From Pogostemon cablin (Eukaryota; Streptophyta; Magnoliopsida; Lamiales; Lamiaceae), in assembly GCA_023678885.1 (NCBI GenBank), contig CM043012.1, positions 15,598,036-15,662,035 of the forward strand: DNA of 64,000 bases. Reading direction: 5' to 3'. Position numbers and translations under genes: made by a program. The notes under the pieces were generated by a model. It was not told the DNA's origin. It did no database searches and worked only from the letters and a program-made list of their open reading frames with translations. Of the stretch, positions 12,354 through 23,100 are shown piece after piece. How positions within the stretch are numbered: position 1 is the stretch's first letter; each line of letters begins with the position of its first letter.

Positions 12354-13764
12354 TGTTGAAAGTGGAAATTAGCGTGTTTGAGCGTCCAATTTAACACCTT
12401 TTTTATGAGAATTATTGTTATATATTAGCACAAGTGACTTATATTCAATATATGTGAGAAAAAGGTGCACTTGAGGTGTTTTATTGTGTTTTAGGTGGAA
12501 AAATGATCAAAAGTGCCAAGTTGGAGAAAAGGTGCAATTTGTGCAATGGATTGGATACATTGTAAGTACCAAGAAAAAGCTCATCCAAGATCAATAAGGA
12601 GAGTTCACAATTATAAAAGATGATGTAGATCACATCATTATTCATTACAATACAATAGCATATGGATTGGATACAACACAACACAATCATCCTACACCCC
12701 ACAAGGGGGGTTCACCCCCCAACCATCATCCACATCCTTTCCTCCATCCATCCATCACTTTGAAGATTCGTCTATGGAATCATGAGGAGAACCAAGAGGA
12801 GAATTTAAGACGGAGAAGGACGTGACGATGCCCACATCTAGGGTTTTATTCGTTTCCTAATTTATCTTGTATTTTTCGGACATCCGGGTAAGATCTATCC
12901 AACACCCATGATTGTTCTTCATAACATCATGGGCTAGAGCCTTTTTGGTAGAACTAGGGTTGTGAAGGTTTTTACGAATTAATTGAACTTTCTTGTGTAA
13001 ACTCCGTGCAACACTATATGTGGATTTATTTTATATATGATTGTACTTTCTTAATCCATATTCAAGGTCATTTTGTGCATCTTCAATATATATATCTTGG
13101 TTGTAGATTGAGTGCGTTCACCGCTGAACAGGATTTCATGTTATGATTCTAAGTGAGGGGACTCCGAAGCTTCATTAGAACTATCATACATAAATACTTA
13201 TTAATTGAATTGAATCCGGGTTATTAAGTAGGATAAAGAGGATAATTTTATAGTACCTATAAAGGGAGATCATATCGGGTTAGAGTACCAATTGGCCAGG
13301 GAAATAATTGATATTGATAGTACCTAGAAAGGGGGGATGAAATTATATCTCTTTCTCCGAGCTTATTCACACGTGTTATACCCATGTTTACTTGTGTCTA
13401 TAGAGTAGATTTGCATGGTTTAGTGATGCGTCCATATTCCACAAGGCAGAGTCGGACATCAACACACGAAAGGGAGATTAATGAGTGAAACTGGATTATC
13501 CTAGAGCTACCTATTCTCCTACTTGATCCTCTTCTGTATTCTTCTAGTATTTAATTTATTTTATTTGTTATTTAATTTTCAGCATATTAGTTATTAGATA
13601 ATCAACCTCAAAATCTTATTGTCTTGTCTTAATTAATTTAGTTAATAATTAAATTGATAATACACCGTCCCTTGAATTCGATATTCACTTGGTCGCTTAC
13701 TAAGCTGCAACTGATATCCTTAATACTTGGGAATTAATTTTACGTACAAAGAAAACGCGCATCA
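12354..13764 (+). mobile_element. Solo LTR at IQD exon 4 acceptor (unit 1), internally deleted
   Basis: It starts TGTTGAAAGTGG and ends CGCGCATCA, the same LTR family as 14245-16232 but in the opposite orientation. The flanks are AAGCC (12349-12353) and AAGTC (13765-13769); in units 2-4 both flanks are AAGCC, so the target duplication is clear. At 1,411 bp it is shorter than the 1,851-bp copies in units 2-4 because 459 bp was replaced by 20 bp near 12549. Confidence 0.85.
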
Positions 13765-14244
13765 AAGTCGAGGAAGGCTAAGCCAAACTCAGCACAAAGT
13801 CCAGTGGACATACGCTCTGATGGATATCCTTGGTGGTGGAACTGGTTAGAGCGTTAGCTCCCTCCAGCAACCATCCATCAGAGCCAATCCGATACAAGAA
13901 GTATCATGGTAACTTCTCCTCATCCCACGTCAGAGTACATGCTACCTACTCAACCAAATACTAGCAACTATAGGCATAGCAGTTTCACTTGTGATGATCA
14001 CAAAGAGGTTAGAGTTAACCAAGCAGTTAGGCCAAGAAAGACGCCTTCACCTCAAATGGCACAGGTCAGACAATCAAGAACTCTAAACCGAGAAGAAACG
14101 CATCTAATTCAGTGTACGACTTCCAAAGACGATGATCGTCTTACAAGTGGCCCTCCATTATCTGTACCAAGTTATACATTACATGCACCTACTGTTGGCG
14201 TTCTATCGTTTGGTTAACGTAAACCGTTAGGGTTCTATGCAAAC

Positions 14245-16232
14245 TGATGCGCGTTTTCTTTGCACGCAAAATAAATCCCAAGTATTAAGGATATCAATTG
14301 CAGCTTAGCAAGCGACCAAGTGAATATCGAACCCAATGGACGACGTATTATCAATTTAATTATTAACTAAATTAATTAAGACAAGATGGCATTAACGTTG
14401 GGATAGAATTATTAACTACTGAACAATTAAATTAAATAACAAATAAAATAAAAGATCACTCGAATAATACGAAAGTGGATCAAGTAGGAGAATAGGTAGC
14501 TCTAGGATAATTCAGTTTCACTCATTAATTTCCCTTTCGTGTGTTGATGTCCGACTCTGCCTTGTGGAATATGGACGCATCACTAAACCATGCATATCTA
14601 CTCTATAGACACAGGTAAACATGCGTGTAACATGTGTGAATAACCTCGGAGCAAGAGATATAATTTCACCCCTCTTTCTAGGTACTATCAGTATCAATTG
14701 TTTCCCCCTAGGATTGGTACTCTAACCCGATATGATTTCCCTTTATAGGTAATATGAAGTTATCCTCTTTATCCTACTTAATAACCCGAATTCAATTCAA
14801 TTAATAACTATTCATATATGATAGTTCTAATGAAACTTCAGAGTCTCCTCACTTAGAATCATAATATGAAATCCTGCTCAGCAGTGAACGCACTCAATCA
14901 ATAACCAAGATATGTATTCAGACTCTACATAACAGTTAATGATGCAAAAAACGACCGTGAGTATGAATTAAAAAGATACAATCATATATAAAATAAATCC
15001 ACAAGTAGTGTTGTACGGAGTTTACACATAAAAGTTCAATTAATTGGTAAAAACCTTTACAACCCTTGTTCTACCAAAAAGGCTCTAGCCCATGATGTTG
15101 TAGGAAACACACATGGGGTTGGATAGATCTTACCCATATGTCCGGAAAATTAGAAAGTAGAAGAAAAGAATTAGGAAAACCCTTGGTGTAGAAGCCTCAT
15201 TCCTTCTCTCTTCCGTCTCTTCAATTCCTCTTGGTTCTCCTCTTGATTCCACGGACGAATCTTCAAAGTGATGGATGGATGGAGGAAAGGATGTGGATGA
15301 TGGTTGGGGGGTGATCCCTCCTTGTGGGGTGTAGTATTGTTGTGGCCTCTCTTATGGCTCTCTTCCTTATTCCAATCTGATTTTTGATGTGAACTACACC
15401 CATTTTTATACTTGTAAGCTCTCTTTATAGGCCTGGAATGGGCTTTTTGAGTGATCACACGCATTGAGAGTGTAAAAATACGGATATGGTAAGTTTCCGG
15501 GGCTCAATTCGACCTCACCAACAGGTCGAATTGACCCTTCCAGGGCGAATTGGCCTACTGTAAGTCTCAGGTGCTCAATTCGACCAGCACAGCAGGTCGA
15601 ATTGAGGTGTCGTGGTTTTATTGACTCTTTTGCCGTCCGATTCGACCTCAATTCGACCAGCACATGTCGAATTGAATTGCACAGTCTCACCATTTCGCGT
15701 ATAACTTCCACATCCAAGCTCAGATTTGAGTGATTCTTACGCTCACGCGACCCTATCTTCCTTGGCTTTCTATCCATATAAAGAACATACAGAAACTCTA
15801 ATATTTGTATACATAACAAGTCATACAAAGTGGACAGTCGTTCTGAACAGGAATAGCTTGCGCGACGCGACGTCACCACTTTGATCATAACTCTCTCGTT
15901 TGGAATTCGATTGGGGTGTTCTTCATACCAAAACGACCCTCTCTTCAGTGGCTTTCCAACCATATATTACATCAACAGTTTTGATCTCTATAACAATACA
16001 GAAAAATTATGAAAGTTGGACATGCGTTTTTCAGCATCCTTGCACAAATTGCACATTTTCTCCAACATTGCACTTTTGATCCTTTTTCCACCTAAAACAC
16101 AATAAAACCCCTCAAGTGCACTTGATTCTCACATATAATGAATATAAGACACTTGTGCTAATATATAACAAGAATTTCTATCAAAAAAGTGTTAAATTGA
16201 ACAGTCAAACACACTAATATTCACTCTCAACA
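14245..16232 (-). repeat. Complete 3' LTR (unit 1)
   Basis: A 1,988-bp LTR with TG...CA ends on the minus strand. It contains repeated, inverted GGTCGAATT motifs between 15505 and 15680. Together with the solo LTR at 12354-13764 in opposite orientation it forms a large inverted repeat around IQD exon 4. Confidence 0.85.
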
Positions 16233-18062
16233 ATCCCCAAACTTACCTGTTGATCGTCCCGAGGCAACAAAATAAAAATAAAGAGCGAGAGAGAGAGAGA
16301 GTAAGAAAATTAGCGGGGAAACAAGAACTATGACCAATACCCCATTCAAAATACAATTGTCATCAACTTAGGTCATGTAACTCTCATTACATGTAATAAT
16401 CAATTCATAGCATACAAGTTAAGACAATCACCACCAATTCAAATGCACCATTAACATGTTATCACGGGAAGTATATATCTCGCACTCAAGTGTAAAAGAT
16501 GTACACTTATGGGTTAAGGTGTTTACGTTCAAATTCAATTCAAGTGTATGCGTAACCATAAGCTTGCCAAAAATCCCAAACTCTCCACCAATAAAAGTAT
16601 GATTCGATAATGGAATCAAAAAGGACTTTTAATAGGATGTAATGTCGGCTTTTTGGTAAGGGCAGGAAACATACGGATAAAGTAACTCAATTAGTAGAGA
16701 ATTAAAACCAGAGATCTTTTGTACTGCAGATTTTTACACTTCAAGGCTATCCAGCTTCATGCTCTTCTAATTTTCTTTTCTCTCATTTCCTTCAAGCTCA
16801 ACATACTTTTTCTTTCATTTCTTTTTTCCTCGAGGTACCAGTTTTGGGCACTACCTCTAATATCTCGGGGTACCAGTTTCGGGCACTACCCCTCATCAAC
16901 TTATTGTTCAGCTCACAATCACTTGTACAACTCCAAATATTTTATTCTTCCCAAACTCCATCAAAATCAACTTCACACACTTTGACAGTATTTAATTCTC
17001 CACTAAATATAGGAATTTAAGGCTCAAATAGGATATCAAAGTGGCTATCTTCGTAGGTTGCCAAAGAAAGAAGGCTTTCAGGCTAAAAAAGACTAACAAT
17101 GGATATATAATTATTTGGTAGGAAATTATTTGGCAAAGTGACTCATAAATTCAAGGATGGCCTAAAATCATCTACCATTATCTAACACACATATAGTTTC
17201 GAGTAAGACAAGAGGCAAGTTCTAGAATATACACACAAGAACAATACTCACCAGAAAAGAAATATCACGTGATTATGTACATGATCAACAAGGCTCAAAA
17301 TCTCACATGGTTTTAACAAGTAACAGAGCAATTTTCTTGGTAAGCAATATCCCACAAGTACACATAGAACTTCATATCATAATATAACTCAAGTACACTT
17401 CCTTCATCAATTTCAAAAGCATATGAATTTTAAGCACTATTTAAATAATTTAAGCTCACATGGATCACCACCTTAAACTAATCCTTCTACTTCTATGAAT
17501 TAAAAGCACACATAAAAATTAGAATAAGGAAACGAGGGCACCTGATTTTTTCCTATGCATGCACGAGCTCCTCGAGTTGTTCAACTCGGTCAGGTCAAAG
17601 CCTCAGTTACCTATTTCTATCATCAAAGCTCAAACACACGCATCATCACAAGATTCATCAATATTAAAATAGGAGAACTATAAGAAAGAATCAATTGACT
17701 ATCTAATCGACTCCACACACTACAAACACCACTGAACACTAGGCAAATTGCAAAAAATCGACACATCAAAACCGATTAAAGTTTCAATATACAGCAAAAA
17801 ATCAACTCCCCTAGCAAACATTACAAAGAAAGGATTATACTCTTGGTGCTTCAATGAGGTAATAACATCACACCCCCCAAACTTAGTAAAAACGTAAGTT
17901 GAAACTAATTTTGCAAAGAGATGTAATTTCCGATTAGTAAGCACCTTAAATATAAAAAATTCTTACTCACACGAAAGAAATAAAGCAATAAAACGGAAGA
18001 GCAAGCCCCAACAGGCGCTCATGTTTAACATTGGAGAGTCACGACGGATGTAACCTTTTAAA
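16233..18062 (-). other. Non-coding 3' internal region of the retroelement (unit 1)
   Basis: It lies where pol would be expected, between gag and the polypurine tract, but no reverse-transcriptase, integrase or protease motif is visible in any minus frame, and the frames are closed. The same holds in units 2-4. Confidence 0.6.
16837..16902. repeat. Short direct repeat, GGTACCAGTTT(T/C)GGGCACTACC
   Basis: Two adjacent copies of a sequence of about 33 bp containing GGTACCAGTTTCGGGCACTA, in the non-coding 3' part of the retroelement. The same pair is present in units 2-4. Confidence 0.6.
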
Positions 18063-18323
18063 CTACTTGATTGGAGGACTGTCTTGTCGCATCCTCACCT
18101 TCAAATACTTTCTTTCCCTCTTCTTGTCTACACACAACACCTCGCCTTTCTTGGTCACAAAAATATGATCATTGGAATTTCCTTCCTCCCATGGTTGTCT
18201 AGACACCTCCTTGTCAACCTTCCACTTAAATTCAGAATCATCTGTCCTTTTAAAATCAAGATTAAACAATTTAGAAACCACATCTATGCTCTTGCATGAT
18301 TGAATCTCCATGGGCATCTTCAT
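18063..18323 (-). CDS. Small ORF downstream of gag, unknown, in the retroelement
   Basis: An 86-codon minus-strand ORF rich in Lys, Asp and Glu, containing FKWKVDKEVSRQPWEEG and ending near KYLKVRMRQDSPPIK. I recognise no domain. In units 2-4 the ORF is extended upstream to 137 codons. Neighbouring gag remains suggest it is a retroelement sequence, perhaps a gag C-terminal relic. Protein expression is not shown. Confidence 0.3.
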   Translation of the reverse strand: MKMPMEIQSCKSIDVVSKLFNLDFKRTDDSEFKWKVDKEVSRQPWEEGNSNDHIFVTKKGEVLCVDKKRERKYLKVRMRQDSPPIK

Positions 18324-18628
18324 TGCTTGAAGGTTCGACTCAAATGGTTGGTCGAACAGCTTTCTTGGGCATGATTGCGCAGTCTCACGGTTTCGAGCAT
18401 AACTTTCGCATCCGACCTTTGATTGAGGTGATTCATGCGCGAATACGATCCTCTCTTCTGTGGCTTTCTGATTGACTATCTTTGGAGCTGATTCGACAGG
18501 ATTCGACCTGTAGGTCTGGTCGAATTGAAGTCCTCCTGGTCAAATTGACCTTCTGTATGAATTTTGTCCTCCGATTCGACCTCGATTCGACCTGAGGGCC
18601 AGGTCGAATTGAAGAGGTCTTGGACGAA

Positions 18629-19923
18629 TCAAGCTTCTGATAAAACAGGGTTCTCCGAAGGGTAGGATTCGACCTCAATTCGACCAGAGGGTCTGGTCGA
18701 ATTGATGTGTTTTTGGTCGAATCGAGGCTCTGTTGCTTCCAAATCACGTCCAGGTGCCTCATTCGACCTCCCCTGTTGAATTCCACCTGATGTGTTGATC
18801 GAATTGGGGTTGAATTGAGCTCCCGACGCCTTTAATTTCAATTTCGACCTCATCGGTCCCTCGTACTGTGTTCCAGACCTCAATGTGATGGCATTATTCT
18901 CCAATGTTTTTGTCAAGTGATTCACATTTGTGGCCGTCTGCCCCATCAAGGTAAGGTCCTTCAACTGCTTAGATAAATCTGCATGATTTGCATCAGTTTT
19001 TGCCTCTAGCTTGGCCCTTAGACGATCAACCCTTGCATCATTCTCAGTCATGTATCGATTGAAGGTATCTTCAACACTCTTCACTTCTTGTTGCTGCTTC
19101 ATACTAGGCCCTCTTTGTGTCAACTTTGTAATCTGCCTTTGCTGGGATTCTAGTAGCTTGTTAATGTTAACTAAACTAAAGACGATCTCATCATCCCTAT
19201 TTGGCTTCACCACTTGATGTTCAACCTGCGCTACCTTTCCAAGTACATATGATCCTCCATCTCTCTCTACAGGCCAGTCACGTGAATTCATAGAGATGGC
19301 TTCAAACAACTTTTCTGCTTCAAGTGTTGTTCTAGATAACAACGCTCCTCCTGATAATGCATCAATAAAAATACGCGACTCACAATCCAATCTATAGTAG
19401 AAGATGCTTATGTACTCAGCCTTAAACATTCCATGCTGTGGGCATCTCCTGAGCATGTCTTTAAACCTATCCCACGCCTCATAAAATTTATCACCCTGAT
19501 TCATAACAAATTGGGTGATCTCTTGCCTCATTCTTAAGATCCTTGAGGGTGGCATGTATCTCTCCAAGAACTTTTACTGCAGTTGGTCCCATGTAGTGCA
19601 ATCTGCGGCATCAAGAGTCTCATACAAAGCTTCTGCTCCATCAATCAAAGGGAACTTGAATAGGGCGATTCGTCTAGCATTATTATGATCTCCAGCACCC
19701 TTTTGAGTGTTTGCATTACCAAGAAATCTTCGGAGATGCTGATATGGATCTTTAAAACAACCTCCAGAAAATGGATTCTTCTCTACCATGTTAATAAGAG
19801 CGGGATGTATTTCAAAATCATCATCTCCCCCCTTGCTCCTATCAACCCCATGTTGCCAATCTCATAGTTCGTGAAAATTTCACGTATGGCAACATTATCT
19901 GGATTATTCCTTGCTCCGGCCAT
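18629..19923 (-). pseudogene. Retrotransposon gag, degraded (unit 1)
   Basis: Gag forms the virus-like particle of LTR retrotransposons. The matches to the plant Ty3/gypsy gag domain (Retrotrans_gag type) run in order: FSGGCFKDPYQHLRRFL, WDQLQ, KFLERYMPPS, FYEAWDRFKDMLRRCPQHG, FYYRLDCESRIFIDALSGG and a following helix. A coiled, charged segment with AKLEAKTDANHADLSKQL comes next. A possible start is the ATG at 19923-19921, but a one-base shift near 19820 separates it from the domain frame. A TAA stop (19574-19576) lies between WDQLQ and KFLERY. No zinc knuckle was seen. Both breaks are shared by all four units, so they predate the array. Confidence 0.8.
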
Positions 19924-20072
19924 GTTTAGCTCAATGTGTTATTCGTTCCTTTCCTTCCTCTCCTTTTCCTAGTGCACAAGTATCTCAGAAAAATTCAAGG
20001 TTAGATAGAATTAAATAATCACAAATAGAAGTCTTAATCAACTAGAAATAATAAACTAATAATAACAGTCGT

Positions 20073-20089
20073 CCCCAGCAACGGCGCCA
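20073..20089 (-). other. tRNA-Asp primer binding site (unit 1)
   Basis: On the plus strand CCCCAGCAACGGCGCCA matches the 3' end of plant tRNA-Asp (CCCCGGCAACGGCGCCA) with one mismatch. It lies 6 bases from the LTR edge. Units 2-4 have the perfect match. Confidence 0.85.
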
Positions 20090-20275
20090 AGAACTTGATG
20101 CGTGTTTTATTTGCACGCAAAATTAATCTCCAAGTATTAAGGATATCAATTGCAGCTTAACAAGCGACCAAGTGAATATCGAACCCAAGGGACGGCGTAT
20201 TATCAATTTAATTATTAACTAAATTAATTAAGACAAGATGACATTAACGTTGGGATAGAATTATTAATTACTGAA

Positions 20276-20330
20276 TATCTGAATAGATATCGGTTAATAA
20301 CCGATATCTATTCACAGTTTTGTAGTAGTG
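20276..20330 (-). mobile_element. CACTA-like element terminus with a 35-bp palindrome (unit 1)
   Basis: On the minus strand the sequence begins CACTACTACAAAACTGTGAA, like the terminal inverted repeat of CACTA (En/Spm) DNA transposons. Next comes a perfect palindrome at 20280-20314: arms TGAATAGATATCGGTT and its complement around AAT. The other end of the element was not found, so only a fragment of about 55 bp is supported. It abuts the truncated 5' LTR. Confidence 0.5.
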
Positions 20331-22202
20331 TGCTCTTCATTTTCCCAATTGTATATGACCATAGATAAATAGATTGAGATAAAAATAATACAACGCCTGC
20401 ACATTGGATGCTAGATGACACAATCATGTTGTAACTTAAAATACTATCATAAAATGATTGACACAAACCTTTAGAATTATCAATTTGACAGAAGAATATT
20501 CAAAACATGCAAGAATAAGCTCCAAAACGAGACACCTATAGTACGATTAAAATATGCACAATCAGTATAGCCCATTTATAATATTGCTTGTTGTAGCTCT
20601 ATGATCTATGCAATTTATTAAGTTCATACACAAAAAAATAACATCAACCTGCTAAAAAATCACTACACTTGGGCATTATGGAAAAAAAAACTTAAAAAGA
20701 GACAAGACAACTGATTCTCCTCACTTCAAATAAATTAGATGAGAAAATGCAATTACACTCAAATCAATATATAAGGGACTAAAATCTATCACTTCCTTTT
20801 CTCCTTGTATTTAAGGCAATTAATATGATCGACAAAGCCTAAGAATCTTCAATTAGATCACACATTTATATTAGTCTTCAAATTGAGGTTAGGATTCAAA
20901 TACAAATCCAAAACAACCCCGAAGTCATAACTTAAGGAATATGCCAATTCTTGTATGCATATAATAGAGCATAGCTTCGACACCTTATTTAATAAAATAA
21001 CACTATGATGTCTATCTATCTAAGATATAACAAAATATTTTAGGAAAGATAGGTAGCTAAAACACTATAATACCATTTAAAGATCCAAATGTACATTTTC
21101 ACCCCTTTCTTAAATTGTATCACATAATTGTTTTATGATGTCAAATAGCATAAACTTGGAGGCATCCACTTCATTAGAAAGTATTATGTGCAAGAATGGT
21201 TTAACCACTCAAAGCAAAAATGAAAATTATTTTGAAGCTTCATTTTTCTAATTGAAATTTTCCAAATAAAAAATGAGGAAATGAAATACACACATAACAT
21301 ATTAGGATGAAATTGAAGATTGCATTCCCATGCAACATGAGATGTCACTAGCCTTATAAGTCGAGTATAATAATAATATTACAAATAAACAAAGGCTTTA
21401 AGAATAATCGGATGAATGTCATAAACCGTGGGTTTTAAAGAAAAAACACTTTAACAAGTGAAAGCAAAGATGGAAAAAACCTTACATGGTGTTGTTCCAG
21501 TGGTGAGATTAGCTCAAGAGTATTTACTAAATAATGATTTTGATTAGTAATAACTTGGTCTTTCAAAATTGATAATTTATAAGAATCACTGTAGTTAATT
21601 TTATTAAAAGAGTACTAAGAACATAGATTTATTGACTTGCAACCTTCCATCTATCTATATTCCTCCAGCTACTTTGGATAACTCAAAAGATTCTAACTTT
21701 TAGTAATGTGATTTTCAGTATATCTTGAACGTACGAAAATTATAAGTAGTTAACATAAAAGAAAATGAATCTCACTAAATTTTTTGTCGATTGTTATTTC
21801 TTGAAAGAAAACAAGCACAACATGGCATGACATAGTGTATAAGTGGAATTCATCTGAAAGGCATCTGAATTCTTAGAATATATACCTTGTGAGAGAAGGA
21901 AGGCGTGAAGAAAATAAGAGAGCTATTACTTTTTTACTTTTCTAAAGTGCAGAGAGTCTTATGCAAGGAAAAATAAAAAATAAGTAAAGACGAAGGAATA
22001 GATGAGAACATGACGAACATACGTGAAGGAATAAAGTTTCTTGGAACAAGAGAAATCAATACAACAATGTTATATCAGTCCATGCTATTAAGAGTTAAAG
22101 TTAAATAACAACCACTACAAAGAATATTTCTAATCCATTTCCTTTCTATGTTGATTTGCAAGTCAAAATGTCACATGAGAAACCTAGGAGAACCACAAAG
22201 AC
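20331..22202. other. No gene recognised (unit 1)
   Basis: AT-rich sequence with closed frames on both strands and no repeat I can name. Its equivalents are 34073-35949, 47825-49701 and 61576-63452. Confidence 0.5.
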
Positions 22203-22860
22203 CAGTGGCGGATGCAGCAATTTCGATTAAGGGGGGCTCGATTTACTTAATATTGTAAGAATTGATATCTTGTGCATTCGGGTGTATATAGTAAATTTTT
22301 GTGTACTCATTTACTTAATACTTTAAGACTTGATAGCCCGTGCATCTGGATGCACAGATTAAATTTTCATGCACTCTTTATTTTAATGTATATGTATATA
22401 TCTTAATAAATGTATTTTTATTTATATATATATATATATATTCAACTGTTTATAAAAAAACAAACAGGAAACTCAATTGTACAAATTTTTATACATTAGT
22501 GTAAATATTATTATTAATAAATGTACAAATTGAATGTGCACGTGTCCGTGACCCAGGTACACAAAATATTTTGTCATATTGAGATAATAGAAATTTTAAA
22601 TAAAAACATTATTAGGGGAAAAAACATACTTTGAAAACTATTTTAAAATAAAAAGTTTATTTAATTGATTAGAAGTTATTCATGTATAATAATATAATTA
22701 AAGAAAATAAAAAATAATAAATATATATGATCTAGGAGGGAATAAAAGTGAAAGCATAAATAAAATGGAATTTGTAAAACTTAAAATTAAAAAGGAAAAA
22801 GGCTCGCCCCCATGAAGAGTAAAATCCTTGACCTTCCATCTAAATTCAGGGGGAGTCTCC
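22203..22860. mobile_element. Possible hAT-like non-autonomous element (unit 1)
   Basis: It starts CAGTGGCGGATGCAGCAATT followed by a GGGGGGCTCG block, and a partial inverse (GGCTCGCCCCC, 22801-22811) appears near its right side. The start matches the edge at 3017. The right boundary and target duplication are not clear. A TA microsatellite (22423-22441) lies inside. Confidence 0.35.
22423..22441. repeat. (TA)n microsatellite, 19 nt (unit 1)
   Basis: Same locus as 36170-36192 (23 nt), 49922-49944 (23 nt) and 63673-63715 (43 nt) in units 2-4. Confidence 0.9.
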
Positions 22861-23100
22861 ATTGAGTTGGAATCAGTTTTATTTAATTACTAGTTGAGGT
22901 GATATTTGATGCGATTTTTTTGTACACTTAGTTCTTATTGTTTGCATGTTTAGCAAATTTAGTGGCATCGGAAAGTGATATATTCTAACAATTCACTGTA
23001 CTTTGAATTTTAGATAGGTCTTCACATCCAGTTAACAATAGATGTGAAATTCAAATGGAATTATAATATTTGTATCACATTATCACTCGTGAAGTATAGA

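Larger units (their letters stand above)
8825..14244 (+). pseudogene. IQD (IQ67-domain, calmodulin-binding) pseudogene, most complete copy
   Basis: IQD proteins are plant calmodulin-binding scaffold proteins linked to microtubules. Exon 1 (8825-8899) reads QKGSWISAIKRAF, with ATT where the start ATG is expected, then donor GTAAGC. Exon 2 (9155-9274, then 11149-11415) contains IEKILAEANQLLIRPPKSS and SATMIQLTFRGYL; a solo LTR splits it between NQ and LL. Exon 3 (11542-12133) carries the IQ67 core, DYRALRGLVRLQGVVR, and ends RERAMAYAYSHQ at a GTAAAA donor. Exon 4 (13765-14244) contains PVDIRSDGYPWWWNWLER and the Ser/Pro-rich tail. Breaks: the lost ATG, three stops in exon 2 (TAG and TAA near 9176 and 9209, TGA near 11198), a one-base loss before RIQMLENQAL in exon 3 with stops after it, a TAG in ERQLPP in exon 4, and two LTR insertions. 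The 3' end is cut by the next LTR. Family certain; gene number unknown. Confidence 0.9.
14245..20275 (-). mobile_element. Gag-only Ty3/gypsy-like retroelement (unit 1), 5' LTR truncated
   Basis: Read on the minus strand: a 180-bp remnant of the 5' LTR (20096-20275), a tRNA-Asp primer binding site (20073-20089), a degraded gag (about 18629-19923), about 1.8 kb with no recognisable pol, a polypurine tract (GGTAAGTTTGGGGAT, ending at 16233), and a complete 3' LTR (14245-16232, TGTTGAGAG...GCATCA). No protease, reverse transcriptase, RNase H or integrase was seen, so it is a non-autonomous element of the TR-GAG kind. The Asp-tRNA site and gag style suit the Athila/Tat branch. The 5' LTR is cut at the CACTA-like terminus, which removes the promoter half of that LTR. 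Confidence 0.8.

Noticed and set aside
13906..14217. 103-codon plus-strand ORF as an independent small gene
   Set aside because: It is the C-terminal part of IQD exon 4 downstream of the TAG stop, not a gene of its own.
15406..15963. 185-codon minus-strand ORF inside the LTR
   Set aside because: It is LTR sequence with GGTCGAATT repeats; the frame is not kept at this length in units 2-4 and no domain is seen.
9275..16232. 9275-11143 and 14245-16232 as the two LTRs of one full-length element
   Set aside because: 9275-11143 has its own ATCAG target duplication on both sides and interrupts IQD exon 2 cleanly, and genuine IQD exons lie between the two LTRs.
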